In this document: piece by piece, positions 1 to 7,930 of the stretch
How positions within the stretch are numbered: the stretch's first letter is position 1
Layout of the letters: each line of letters starts with the position of its first letter
From: an uncultured Myxococcales bacterium
GTDB lineage: Bacteria; Myxococcota_A; Polyangia; Polyangiales; Polyangiaceae
Length of the DNA stretch: 44,093 nt
Assembly (NCBI GenBank): GCA_937872925.1
Contig: CALMUT010000309.1
Span: forward strand, 1-44,093
Direction: 5' to 3'
The notes under the pieces: model-generated
The model's input: only the letters and a program-made list of their open reading frames with translations
Databases searched by the model: none
What the model was told of the DNA's origin: nothing
Program-made: the position numbers and the translations under genes

Positions 1-17
1 CCGCAGCCAGCGCCCCT

Positions 18-230
18 TCACCCCGCAACCCCCCCGCCGGCTCCAGCCGTGCCACCACCAGAACCGGCCACGCCGCCCCCCGTGCCCGCGCTGCCACCCC
101 CGGATCCTCCGAGGCCGCCGCCCGCGCCGGCGAGCCCACCTCCGTCACCCGGTCCGAATTCGAAGCTCTCGAAATCGTTCGTGCATGCAAGTAGCAGGAC
201 CAGACTGGAAGCAATGGCAAGGCGTCGCAT
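18..230 (-). CDS. Lipoprotein with Gly-rich stalk, probably broken by a frameshift
   Basis: The N-terminus MRRLAIASSLVLLLAC is a clear type II signal peptide with a lipobox ending in Cys16. It is followed by a short acidic stretch and a GGGxAGxGGG stalk. The frame stops at 18-20, still inside the low-complexity stalk, so no folded domain is present. A run of seven C on the plus strand (29-35) lies just upstream of the stop, and a one-base change there keeps the minus frame open to the window edge. I infer a frameshift or sequencing error, and that a C-terminal domain lies outside the window. The start is an ATG at 228-230. The other Gly-stalk lipoproteins in this window carry unrelated C-terminal domains, so no function can be given. 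Confidence 0.6.
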   Translation of the reverse strand: MRRLAIASSLVLLLACTNDFESFEFGPGDGGGLAGAGGGLGGSGGGSAGTGGGVAGSGGGTAGAGGGVAG

Positions 231-403
231 GTCCTGAGTTTGTCAGGAGCGCAGCGCAAACGCCAGAAACACAGCGCGTTCCGCGTGCGAAACGTGGGCG
301 GATGTGCGATGCGGCGGCCGAAGCAGTTCCGGGTCGTCCTCCGCCGGGTTCGCCTCGAAACGCGCGCTGAATGCGCCAACCCAGGCCGGCAACAATAGGG
401 GAC

Positions 404-862
404 ATGCGCCTGAAAACGCTCCGTGCCTTTGCGACCGTTGCCCTAACCGCGACCAGCGTGCTCGCCGCCTGCGCGTCCCAACCGCCAGCCAAAAACGCTA
501 GCGAAGTCTCGGCGAACACCCCGATCCCCGCCAACGCGCGCCATGTGCGACTGAACGTCGTCACGGGCAGCCACTACGGCGCATCCGTGAAGACGTTGAG
601 TGTGTTCGTGGAAGACAAAGCCGTGCGTGTGGATCAGGCAGATGGTGCGCCGCGCCTGATCAGTATTGAGCAGTGGAATCAAGCTCGCGAAGTACTGAAC
701 ACCGGCCTCCGCGCCGCAACCCCCGCGACTCCCCGCGGCTGCTACCACGGCGGCATGGATTGTTGGTTCCGCGTGACGAACGACGGCCATTCCCGGGAGG
801 GCTGCTGCCTGTCCCCCGTCGGACTCGCCGTCGAAGAAGGCGCCGAGCTTCTGACGCAGTAA
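404..862 (+). CDS. Small hypothetical lipoprotein
   Basis: This 152-residue protein begins at ATG 404. An in-frame ATG at 371 would put charged residues ahead of the signal peptide and is less likely. Residues 1-23 (MRLKTLRAF...VLAAC) form a type II signal peptide, so the product is predicted to be lipid-anchored in the envelope. The mature part has a beta-rich stretch (HVRLNVVTG, LSVFVED) and a C-terminal part with four cysteines around GCYHGGMDCWF and GCCLSP, which could form disulfides. I do not recognise the family. It is divergent from the lipoprotein at 18-230 and is followed by 155 bases without a gene before glgE. Confidence 0.75.
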   Translation: MRLKTLRAFATVALTATSVLAACASQPPAKNASEVSANTPIPANARHVRLNVVTGSHYGASVKTLSVFVEDKAVRVDQADGAPRLISIEQWNQAREVLNTGLRAATPATPRGCYHGGMDCWFRVTNDGHSREGCCLSPVGLAVEEGAELLTQ

Positions 863-1017
863 GGCGCGCCCGCGGGGCGACCGGCGATGGGTTCGAACGA
901 AGGCCATGGGCTCATGCCGATGGCCAAGGCCGCATGCGCAAAGCTCAAATCCGAATGTCGTCCACGGGTGAACCGACGGCGTTTGCAAAGGCGAACGGAT
1001 CGGCGTAGGCGGGTGCC

Positions 1018-2997
1018 ATGTCGAATACGGAAAGCAGCGCGCCGCGCCGAAGTCGACCCCCGGGCGCCGCCGAACTCGCCCGCGTGGTCATCGAACGCAT
1101 TTCGCCTGAACTCGACGGAGGTCGGTATGCGGTCAAGCGCGTCGTGGGCGACGCGGTCGCCATCTCTGTGGATATCCTCAAAGACGGGCACGACGTGGTC
1201 GCCGCGTGCATTCGCTACTGTCGCCCCGGCGAGTCCACCTGGCTCACTGCGCCACTGGTCTTCGACTTCAACGCCGAGCGTTGGTACGGGCAGATCGACG
1301 TGGACGCTCCGGGTGCCTGGCGATTTAGCATCGAGGCTTGGCCCGATCCGTTTGCGACCTGGCGTGCGGACCTGCGCAAGCGCTTGGATGCTGAGCAAGA
1401 CGTAAAGAGCGATTTGCTGGAAGGGGCCGCTTTCGTTGCGGAACGTGCCAAAAGCGGTGCTCCCGCGTTGCAGGCGGCGCAGTCCGTCCTGGCGGACCCA
1501 TCGCTGCCCTTGGAACGGCGTTTGGAAGTCGCGTTCTCCGCCGAGCTCAGCGACGACATGCAGGGCCCGCAAACCGCCGAGAGCGTCACCCGCCACGCCG
1601 AGCGAACGATCTACGTCGACCGTCCACTCGCGGTCTTCGGTAGCTGGTACGAGCTCTTTCCGCGGTCCGAGACGAAGGAAAGTCACACGCACGGCAGCTT
1701 CCGCAGCGCCACCGCTCGGCTCGCTTCTCTGGAAACCCTTGGCTTCGACGTGCTGTATCTACCGCCCATCCACCCCATCGGCGTGAGTAAGCGTAAGGGG
1801 CGTAACAACAACCCCCAGTGTGAACCTGGCGATCTGGGCAGCCCTTGGGCGATTGGCGGCAAAGACGGTGGTCATACCGCCGTGCATCCGCAACTCGGCA
1901 CGCTGCAGGACTTCGAGGACTTCGTTGCGGCCGCCAAGCGGCACCACCTGGAAATTGCCCTCGACTTCGCCCTGCAATGTTCACCGGATCATCCCTGGAT
2001 CACGGAGCATCCCGAGTGGTTTTTTGTGCGGGGCGACGGCACGCTGCGCTACGCCGAAAACCCTCCCAAGAAATACGAGGACATCTACCCCCTCAACTTC
2101 TGGTGCGATGATCGAGTGGGGCTTTGGACTGCGTGTCGCGACGTACTGCTGTTCTGGATCGCCCGGGGGGTGCGCATCTTCCGCGTCGACAACCCCCACA
2201 CCAAACCCTTCGCTTTCTGGCATTGGTGCATCCAGGAAATCCAAAGCAAACACCCGGACGTGCTCTTTCTGGCCGAGGCCTTCACGCGTCCCAAGCGCAT
2301 GCGCAACTTGGCCAAGCTTGGCTTCTCACAGAGCTACACCTACTTCACCTGGAAGAACACGACGGAGGACCTCACGGAGTACGTCACTGAGCTGGCACAC
2401 TCGGAGATGGCCGAGTATTACCGCCCGAACTTCTTTGCGAACACCCCGGACATCCTGCACGAGTACTTGCAAGAAGGCGGCCGCCCCGCGTTCCGTGTGC
2501 GCCTGTTGCTCGCGGCAACCCTGTCCCCGACCTACGGCATCTACAGCGGCTACGAACTATGCGAGAACGTGCCGCTACGACCGGGCAGCGAAGAATACCT
2601 AAACAGCGAGAAGTACGAAGTGCGGGTTCGCGACTACAACGCGCCGGGCAATCTAAACGCCGAGATCGAGCGCATCAATCGCCTACGCCGAGAAAATCCG
2701 GCCCTGCAGCAGCTCGCGAATATCACCTTCCTCCAGAGTGACTCCGAGCACATCCTTGCGTTCCACAAGTCGGCTCCGGGAAACGATCTCATCATCGTTG
2801 CTAACGTGGACCCACACAACGCGCACGAGACCATGATCGACGTACCTCTCGCAGCGCTGGGCATCAGTGAAAGTGTGCCCTACGCCGTGACCGACTTGCT
2901 CACAGGGGAGCGCTATCCCTGGCAAGGCCCACGCGCCTACGTGCGGCTCGACCCGAAAGAAAAGGTGGGGCACCTACTTCGCGTAGAGCGCGACTGA
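1018..2997 (+). CDS. glgE: Alpha-1,4-glucan:maltose-1-phosphate maltosyltransferase GlgE
   Basis: GlgE adds the maltosyl unit of alpha-maltose-1-phosphate to the non-reducing end of a growing alpha-1,4-glucan. The 659-residue length is normal for the family. An N-terminal beta-sandwich domain (about 1-200) precedes a GH13 barrel. The loop PPIHPIGVSKRKGRNNN and the sequence PWAIGGKDGGH are characteristic of GlgE. Expected catalytic residues are D391 in RIFRVDNPHTKP (nucleophile), E420 in FLAEAFTRP (acid/base) and D478 in NTPDILHEYL. These fall almost at the numbers known for the Streptomyces enzyme. The start is an ATG 6 bases after GGCGGG. The partners treS-maltokinase, glgX and glgB lie 5-18 kb downstream on the same strand, separated by unrelated genes. 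Confidence 0.97.
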   Translation: MSNTESSAPRRSRPPGAAELARVVIERISPELDGGRYAVKRVVGDAVAISVDILKDGHDVVAACIRYCRPGESTWLTAPLVFDFNAERWYGQIDVDAPGAWRFSIEAWPDPFATWRADLRKRLDAEQDVKSDLLEGAAFVAERAKSGAPALQAAQSVLADPSLPLERRLEVAFSAELSDDMQGPQTAESVTRHAERTIYVDRPLAVFGSWYELFPRSETKESHTHGSFRSATARLASLETLGFDVLYLPPIHPIGVSKRKGRNNNPQCEPGDLGSPWAIGGKDGGHTAVHPQLGTLQDFEDFVAAAKRHHLEIALDFALQCSPDHPWITEHPEWFFVRGDGTLRYAENPPKKYEDIYPLNFWCDDRVGLWTACRDVLLFWIARGVRIFRVDNPHTKPFAFWHWCIQEIQSKHPDVLFLAEAFTRPKRMRNLAKLGFSQSYTYFTWKNTTEDLTEYVTELAHSEMAEYYRPNFFANTPDILHEYLQEGGRPAFRVRLLLAATLSPTYGIYSGYELCENVPLRPGSEEYLNSEKYEVRVRDYNAPGNLNAEIERINRLRRENPALQQLANITFLQSDSEHILAFHKSAPGNDLIIVANVDPHNAHETMIDVPLAALGISESVPYAVTDLLTGERYPWQGPRAYVRLDPKEKVGHLLRVERD

Positions 2998-3015
2998 GGC
3001 GCTCTACAAGCGAAC

Positions 3016-3043
3016 AGCCCCGAACGCATGCGCGCCCGGGGCT
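3016..3043. terminator. Hairpin between convergent genes
   Basis: A perfect 7-bp inverted repeat AGCCCCG / CGGGGCT with a 14-base spacer lies between the end of glgE (2997) and the end of the leftward lipoprotein gene (3069). The position fits a bidirectional terminator. There is no T run on either side, so the assignment is by position and pairing only. Confidence 0.4.
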
Positions 3044-3068
3044 GAGTCCTATCGATTCCAGTCGAGCC

Positions 3069-3949
3069 CTAGGGGCCCGTGGATACTGCGGCATCCGTGC
3101 ACAACGGCGCTAAGCTGCCGCTGCCTTTCACGCACTTGGCACCAGACACGACTGGGCACTTCGGGCAAAAGATTGGCGGCGTGCAGCCTTGACCGTCCCA
3201 GGCGGTCTTTGCCGCCTTCATTTGGGTCAAGGCCTTTGTGTTTGCATTGTTGATGTAAGTGTCGCAGGGGCACCCCAGGGCGGAGCCAACCTTCGTCGTG
3301 CATTGATTTGACGGTTGGATCGTGCAGCTCTTCGCGGCAAGCACCGCTTTCTGATAGTCGGTGTCGAGCTTCTGGCACGACACGTTCGGGCCACCCCCCG
3401 TGCCGCCCGTGCCGCCCGTCGCGCCGCCCGTGCCGCCCGTCGCGCCGCCCGTGCCGCCCGTGCCGCCCGTCGCGCCGCCCGTGCCACCCGTCGCGCCGCC
3501 CGTGCCGCCCGTCGCGCCGCCCGTGCCGCCCGTCGCGCCACCCGTGCCGCCCGTTGCACCGCCCCCGCCCGCCCCCGCGCCCCCCCGGGCCCCCGCGCCC
3601 CCCCCCCCGCCCCCCCCCCCCCCCCCCCCCCGCGGGGGCCCGCCCTCCCGCCGGTGCCGGCCGCGCCGGAAGCACCGGACGATCCCGCGCTCCCCGAAGC
3701 ACCCGCAGATCCCGATGCGCCCGCACTGCCGCCGCTGCCCGCAGTGCCACCGCCGCTGCCCGCGCTGCCACCGCCGCTGCCGCCGCTGCCACCGCCGCTG
3801 CCGCCACTTCCGCCCCCGGTGCCCCCGGAGCCGCTCACTGCGCCGGTGTTGCCGCCTCCAGAGCCGCCACCGTCGTCGTCACTGCCGCAACCAAACGGCA
3901 TACAAACCAGCGCCATGGCCGCCGGCACCCACAGAAGTCGCTTCGACAT
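3069..3949 (-). CDS. Gly-stalk lipoprotein split by a frameshift at a 22-base C tract
   Basis: The N-terminal part starts at ATG 3949 after a strong AAGGGAG ribosome site. It reads MSKRLLWVPAAMALVCMPFGC, a type II signal peptide, then a GSGG/SGA stalk. The C-terminal part (3383 down to 3069) lies in another frame. It reads NVSCQKLDTDYQKAVLAAKSC and is a Cys-rich domain of about 105 residues with eight cysteines. It is preceded by its own TGG/TGGA stalk repeats. The two halves make one coherent stalked lipoprotein only if the frame shifts in the G-rich stalk, where the plus strand has 22 consecutive C (3610-3631). The cause may be a real slippage tract or an assembly error. The ligand or role is unknown. 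Confidence 0.7.
3375..3561 (+). repeat. 9/15-base GC-rich stalk repeats (CCCGTGCCG / CCCGTCGCG)
   Basis: Tandem short units of the CCCGTGCCG and CCCGTCGCGCCG type encode the TGG and ATGG repeats of the lipoprotein stalk on the minus strand. Copies are nearly identical at the base level, so recent expansion or contraction is likely. Confidence 0.75.
3610..3631 (+). repeat. 22-base homopolymeric C tract
   Basis: Twenty-two consecutive C follow further C-rich runs from about 3560 (only C and a few G). The tract sits inside the stalk of the lipoprotein at 3069-3949, exactly where its reading frame is lost. It could be slippage-prone DNA or a base-calling or assembly artefact. Confidence 0.9.
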
Positions 3950-4123
3950 GATGTATCTCCCTTTAAGTATTGATCCCGCGTCGGAACGCGCCGTCCGCGC
4001 CTCCCCAGCTGCAAGAGTGTAAATGCATTCGCGCGCTGCACCAACGACGCTTCGCGTACCGCACCGATGAAACTCACATCAAATTGAATCGTCGCTGTGC
4101 TTTTCTCGCGTCGATGGAACGGT

Positions 4124-4160
4124 GCCGCGCCGCTTGCGGCGCGGCTGGGCGAAGCCCAGC
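4124..4160 (-). terminator. Two adjacent strong hairpins downstream of the Nudix gene
   Basis: A perfect 10-bp inverted repeat GCCGCGCCGC / GCGGCGCGGC with a 2-base loop (4124-4145) directly abuts GCTGGGC-GAA-GCCCAGC (4144-4160). The pair begins 6 bases beyond the Nudix stop codon. No T run follows, so termination is inferred from position and stem strength. The first hairpin could also be a protein-binding palindrome. The rest of the interval 3950-4165 holds the ribosome site of the lipoprotein gene and nothing else that I can identify. Confidence 0.45.
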
Positions 4161-4165
4161 GCCCA

Positions 4166-4702
4166 CTAGATCCAGCCGCGGCGCGCCGCCAGCAGGATCG
4201 CGCCGACATGCACGCCGTGCACGATCGCCCCGCGATCGACACTGTCCAGCAGCGCCGCTGCCGGTGAGAGCCGAACGACAATGTTCTCGTCTTCCATCGG
4301 AGTCGGCTCTTGGGTCTGCTCTGCGTTGGCTGCGAAGAAAAAGTGTGCGCGGTTCGTGTGCCGCACCGGCTCCGTATTGACGACCTGCAGCACCCGCCAA
4401 TCATCGGAGCTGTAGCCGGTTTCTTCGAGAAGCTCGCGTTTCGCCGCTTGCAGCGGTGACTCGCCTGGGTCGATCACTCCCGCCGGCAACTCCAAGCTCG
4501 AGCCGCCTAACCCGTGACGATATTGCTCGACGAGCACAACATCGCCCGTTTGGGTCCGCGCCAGCACACTGGTCCAATCCGGCGAGCGCACTTGGTGGAA
4601 CTCCATCTCGACAGCGCGAGGCAATGCCACACGCTGCTCCGTGATCGTGAGCCACTTGCGCTCAAGCAGGATCTTGCTTTCCAAAACTTTCCAGGGAATC
4701 AC
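4166..4702 (-). CDS. Nudix hydrolase, ADP-ribose pyrophosphatase type
   Basis: The full Nudix box G-x5-E-x7-REL-x-EE-x-G is present in PAGVIDPGESPLQ...ELLEETGY, which binds the Mg2+ and diphosphate of the substrate. Upstream, VVLVEQYRHGLG and SLELPAGV are typical of the ADP-sugar/ADP-ribose pyrophosphatase branch. A role in hydrolysing ADP-ribose or an ADP-sugar is therefore likely but not proven. ADP-glucose would connect it to glucan metabolism. I chose the GTG at 4702 (178 residues, beginning VIPWKVLESKILL). A TTG at 4777 would add 25 residues unlike the family. The gene is transcribed towards the lipoprotein at 3069-3949. Confidence 0.85.
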   Translation of the reverse strand: MIPWKVLESKILLERKWLTITEQRVALPRAVEMEFHQVRSPDWTSVLARTQTGDVVLVEQYRHGLGGSSLELPAGVIDPGESPLQAAKRELLEETGYSSDDWRVLQVVNTEPVRHTNRAHFFFAANAEQTQEPTPMEDENIVVRLSPAAALLDSVDRGAIVHGVHVGAILLAARRGWI

Positions 4703-4869
4703 GCAGACATCATGCCAAAGCAGCCCCGCCCACGTAAGGCCCCGGAATCCGCATGCCGCCCGCTCCGATAGCTGCAACCAACCGTGACAACGAAATCGCG
4801 CTAATATGAGAGCCGCGTCAGCCGAACGCCGCCATGACGGGCCGCCGCGCTACCAAAGAGAGGGACTTC

Positions 4870-6030
4870 ATGAAGCATGTGCTTTTCCTAGTTTCGATTT
4901 CCGCGTTGGGACTGATCGGATGTGGCTCCGACGATTCGAGCGGCTCTCCCTCGAGCGGCGGCGCGAGTAGCGGCGGCGCGAGTAGCGGTGGCGCGAATAG
5001 CGGCGGCGCGAATAGCGGTGGCAACGCGGGCGTAGCAGGCGGCAGCGCCGGCAGCAGCAGCGGCGGCGCCAGCAGTGGCGGCGCCAGCAGTGGCGGCGCC
5101 AGCAGCGGCGGAGCGTCATCGAGCGGACTGTCCTCCAAGTACCCTGGGGATCAGGGCATCGACAAAGACCCGGATGTGGTTTGGTACGAAGGCTTCGAAG
5201 AAGCCAACGTGGACGCCGTTGTCGCCCGCTACAACGACGCAAAGAAATCCGGCCTCAGCCTGGACTCCGACGTGCCGCCGAAGAGCTCCGGTCAAAAGAG
5301 CATGAAGATGACAGCGAGCGGCTCCGGACCGAACGCGGCGGATTTGTTCAAGCGACTCGACCCCGGCTACGAGGAACTCTTCGTCCGCTACTACGCCAAG
5401 TACCAAAGCGGCGTGCAGTGGCACCACACCGGCGTGTGGGTCGGCGGTTACAACCCGGCAAGCAACTGGCCCAGCCCCCAAGCCGGCTTGAAGCCCGACG
5501 GAAACGACCGCTTCAGCGTGTCCATCGAACCTGTGGGCAGCGGCGCGAACCCACGCCTGGACTACTACAACTACTGGATGAAGATGCACTCCTGGATGGA
5601 CAACCCCTCGGGCTCCACGGCGTACTACGGCAACACGCTGGTGCACGACGCGGGCTTCAAGGTCGACGACGATCAATGGATGTGCATCGAGATCCACATC
5701 AAGCTGAATCCCAACCCGGGCTCAGGCGCCGGCGCCGAGCTCGGCGTCTGGAAGAACGACGTCAGCGTGATCCAATACAACGACACTTCCCCCATGGGCT
5801 ACTGGCTGAAGGACAAGTTCTGCCCTGACGGCGCGACGTCCGCGTCGTGCACGGACTATCCACCGTCGTCCAGCACGCCCAAGGTTGCGCTGGACCTCCA
5901 GTACCGCAACACGGCGGCACTGAAGCTCAACGCGTTTTGGCCGCAGAACTACATCACCCAAGGCGGTGCCGGAAGCGTGACCTACGACCACATGGTCGTG
6001 GCCAAGAGCCGCGTCGGCTGCATGCAGTAG
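4870..6030 (+). CDS. Gly/Ser-stalk lipoprotein with a jelly-roll, polysaccharide-lyase-like domain
   Basis: The ATG at 4870 follows AGAGAGGGA and begins MKHVLFLVSISALGLIGC, a type II signal peptide. An earlier in-frame ATG (4834) would precede it by 12 residues. A stalk of SSGGA units occupies about residues 22-92. The remaining roughly 290 residues look like a concanavalin/jelly-roll fold, with strand-like blocks ELFVRYYAKYQSGVQWHHTG, DDDQWMCIEIHIKLN and GVWKNDVSVIQYND. The pattern 'RYY.K...GFQW.H' resembles alginate or glucuronan lyases and LamG-type carbohydrate binders. The exact family is not assigned. I infer surface carbohydrate binding or cleavage. A run of nine T follows the stop. 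Confidence 0.75.
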   Translation: MKHVLFLVSISALGLIGCGSDDSSGSPSSGGASSGGASSGGANSGGANSGGNAGVAGGSAGSSSGGASSGGASSGGASSGGASSSGLSSKYPGDQGIDKDPDVVWYEGFEEANVDAVVARYNDAKKSGLSLDSDVPPKSSGQKSMKMTASGSGPNAADLFKRLDPGYEELFVRYYAKYQSGVQWHHTGVWVGGYNPASNWPSPQAGLKPDGNDRFSVSIEPVGSGANPRLDYYNYWMKMHSWMDNPSGSTAYYGNTLVHDAGFKVDDDQWMCIEIHIKLNPNPGSGAGAELGVWKNDVSVIQYNDTSPMGYWLKDKFCPDGATSASCTDYPPSSSTPKVALDLQYRNTAALKLNAFWPQNYITQGGAGSVTYDHMVVAKSRVGCMQ

Positions 6031-6050
6031 TTTGGCTGTTTTTTTTTAGC
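6031..6050 (+). terminator. T-rich stop region after the lipoprotein gene
   Basis: Nine consecutive T (6039-6047) begin 9 bases after the stop codon and just after the small palindrome CTGCATGCAG. The T run is striking in this GC-rich DNA and fits intrinsic termination, though the stem is short. Confidence 0.4.
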
Positions 6051-6171
6051 AACAGAGCTGCGCTGCACGCCGATGAGGCGGCGCGCGGCCGCCCGCATGC
6101 GGCCCGCAGCGCACGCCATGCACCCATTCCCAATCAGTGAACCCCGGAGTCGCCCGAAGCCAGAGCGCGGC

Positions 6172-7875
6172 ATGCTACAAGGCGACATGCCCCAGGTCGT
6201 CGCCATTGCCGAGCGTATTTCCGCTCTCGCAACCATGAGCCGCGACGCGGCGCGATCCAAAGAAGCCCAGCGCGAATTGCTCGAGCTGCGGCGCGTATAC
6301 CGCCGGGACGCTGCGGCATTCTCCGACGGTCACATCGACGTGCTACGCGACGTTGCGGCACAAGTGGGCGTGCACCACCAAGTGGAAGCGGCACGGGTAT
6401 TGCGCGAAGTCTTCGGTTACGACGAATTTCGTCGCGGCCAGAAGGAAATCATCGAAGGCGTGCTCTCGGCGCGGGATTGCCTCGGCGTGATGCCCACCGG
6501 CGCCGGCAAGTCCCTCACCTTCCAGATCCCCGCACGGGTGCTTGGCGGCGTCACGCTCGTGGTCTCCCCGCTGATCGCCCTGATGAAGGACCAGGTCGAC
6601 GCCCTCAATGAAGTCGGTCTGCGAGCCACCTTCTTGAACTCCACCGTCCCGATCGAAGAGCGCGACGAGCGCGCCCGGCGCATTCGCGCGGGCGAGTTCG
6701 AGTTGGTCTACGTGGCGCCAGAGGGGCTGCGCGCCTCCGCGGGGCGCACCCTTGAGGGTGCCAACATCTCGCTGATCGCCGTCGACGAGGCCCACTGCAT
6801 CAGCCAGTGGGGCCACGACTTTCGCCCAGCTTATCGCGAGCTCACCGGCCTGAAGCGCCGCTTCGCCGATGTGCCCATCCTGGCGCTGACCGCCACGGCC
6901 ACGCCAGAGGTCACCGACGACATCGTGCAGCAGCTGGCGATGAAGAACCCGACGCTGTTTCGCGGCAGCTTCTATCGAGAGAACCTCAAGCTCTTCGCCG
7001 TGAAGAAGGGCGGCACCGAAAAAGGGCGCCGCATTCCCAACGTGGGCAAGGCCATCGTCAGCTTCGTGCGCAGCCGCCCGGGGCAGAGCGGCATCGTCTA
7101 CTGCTTGTCCCGCAAATCCACTGAGAAAACCGCAGAGCTCCTCAGCGCGGCCGGCGTCCGCGCCGCGGCGTATCACGCCGGCCTCGACGTCGACGAGCGC
7201 AGCCGCGTTCAAGACGCATTCCGCGCCGATGATCTCGACGTCGTGGTCGCAACGATTGCCTTCGGCATGGGTATCGACAAACCCGATGTGCGTTTCATCG
7301 TGCACCGAGACCTGCCGCGTTCGATCGAGAGCTACTATCAAGAGATCGGCCGCGCCGGCCGCGACGGCCTCGAGAGCGAGTGCGTGCTCTTCTACTCTTT
7401 CTCGGAGGTCATCGCCTACGATCGCTTCGGCAACGAAGCCTCCGAAGAGCAGGCCGAACGCACCAGTCGCATGGTGCGGGAGATGTTCGAGTTCGCCCAG
7501 TCCCGTGCCTGTCGCCACCGCGCCTTGGCCGCGTGGTTTGGCGAAGCCATGGATGACTGCGGCGCATCTTGCGACTCCTGCACCACGGCCGACGTGTTGG
7601 CATCGTTGATCGCGCGCCCGGAGCCGCGGCGCGCGGTTGCGGAGTTGGTCAGTGGCTCTGACGAAGCGCTATTTGTGGCGTTGAAAGCGCTACGCAGAGA
7701 CCTGGCGAAAGCCCGGCGCGTGCCCGCCTACGTCGTCTTCAACGATCGCACCCTGCTGGAAATAGCGACACGGCGCCCCTCGGATTTGGACGAGATGGCG
7801 TCGGTGCCTGGGGTCGGACCGAAAAAGCTCTCCGTTTACGGCGCGGCGTTTCTAGAGCTGTTGAAAAACGCCTAG
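6172..7875 (+). CDS. recQ: RecQ-family ATP-dependent DNA helicase, lacking a recognisable RQC winged helix
   Basis: RecQ unwinds DNA 3'-5' in recombination and repair. Visible motifs are PTGAGKS with K113 (Walker A), DEAH (205-208), ALTATAT (motif III), YHAGLD, ATIAFGMGIDKPDVR and QEIGRAGRDG (motif VI). A zinc site of the form C-x16-C-x3-C-x2-C follows in ACRHRALAAWFGE...CGASCDSC. The last 70 residues form an HRDC domain (ALRRDLAKARRVPAYVVFND). Only about 30 residues separate the zinc site from HRDC, so the usual winged helix is missing or highly reduced. An extension of about 80 residues precedes the helicase core. The start could be ATG 6172 or 6187, or 6073. The gene sits among glucan genes without an obvious link. 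Confidence 0.93.
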   Translation: MLQGDMPQVVAIAERISALATMSRDAARSKEAQRELLELRRVYRRDAAAFSDGHIDVLRDVAAQVGVHHQVEAARVLREVFGYDEFRRGQKEIIEGVLSARDCLGVMPTGAGKSLTFQIPARVLGGVTLVVSPLIALMKDQVDALNEVGLRATFLNSTVPIEERDERARRIRAGEFELVYVAPEGLRASAGRTLEGANISLIAVDEAHCISQWGHDFRPAYRELTGLKRRFADVPILALTATATPEVTDDIVQQLAMKNPTLFRGSFYRENLKLFAVKKGGTEKGRRIPNVGKAIVSFVRSRPGQSGIVYCLSRKSTEKTAELLSAAGVRAAAYHAGLDVDERSRVQDAFRADDLDVVVATIAFGMGIDKPDVRFIVHRDLPRSIESYYQEIGRAGRDGLESECVLFYSFSEVIAYDRFGNEASEEQAERTSRMVREMFEFAQSRACRHRALAAWFGEAMDDCGASCDSCTTADVLASLIARPEPRRAVAELVSGSDEALFVALKALRRDLAKARRVPAYVVFNDRTLLEIATRRPSDLDEMASVPGVGPKKLSVYGAAFLELLKNA

Positions 7876-7930
7876 ATTCCGGCGAGGGTGTGCGTCCCGC
7901 GCCGCATACTCGGCGGCGCCCGCAAACCTA

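Noticed and set aside
3308..4022. Long Pro/Arg-rich open frames on the plus strand opposite the Gly-stalk lipoprotein
   Set aside because: They are the complement of the Gly/Ala-rich stalk and its C tract, and disappear as soon as the repeat ends.
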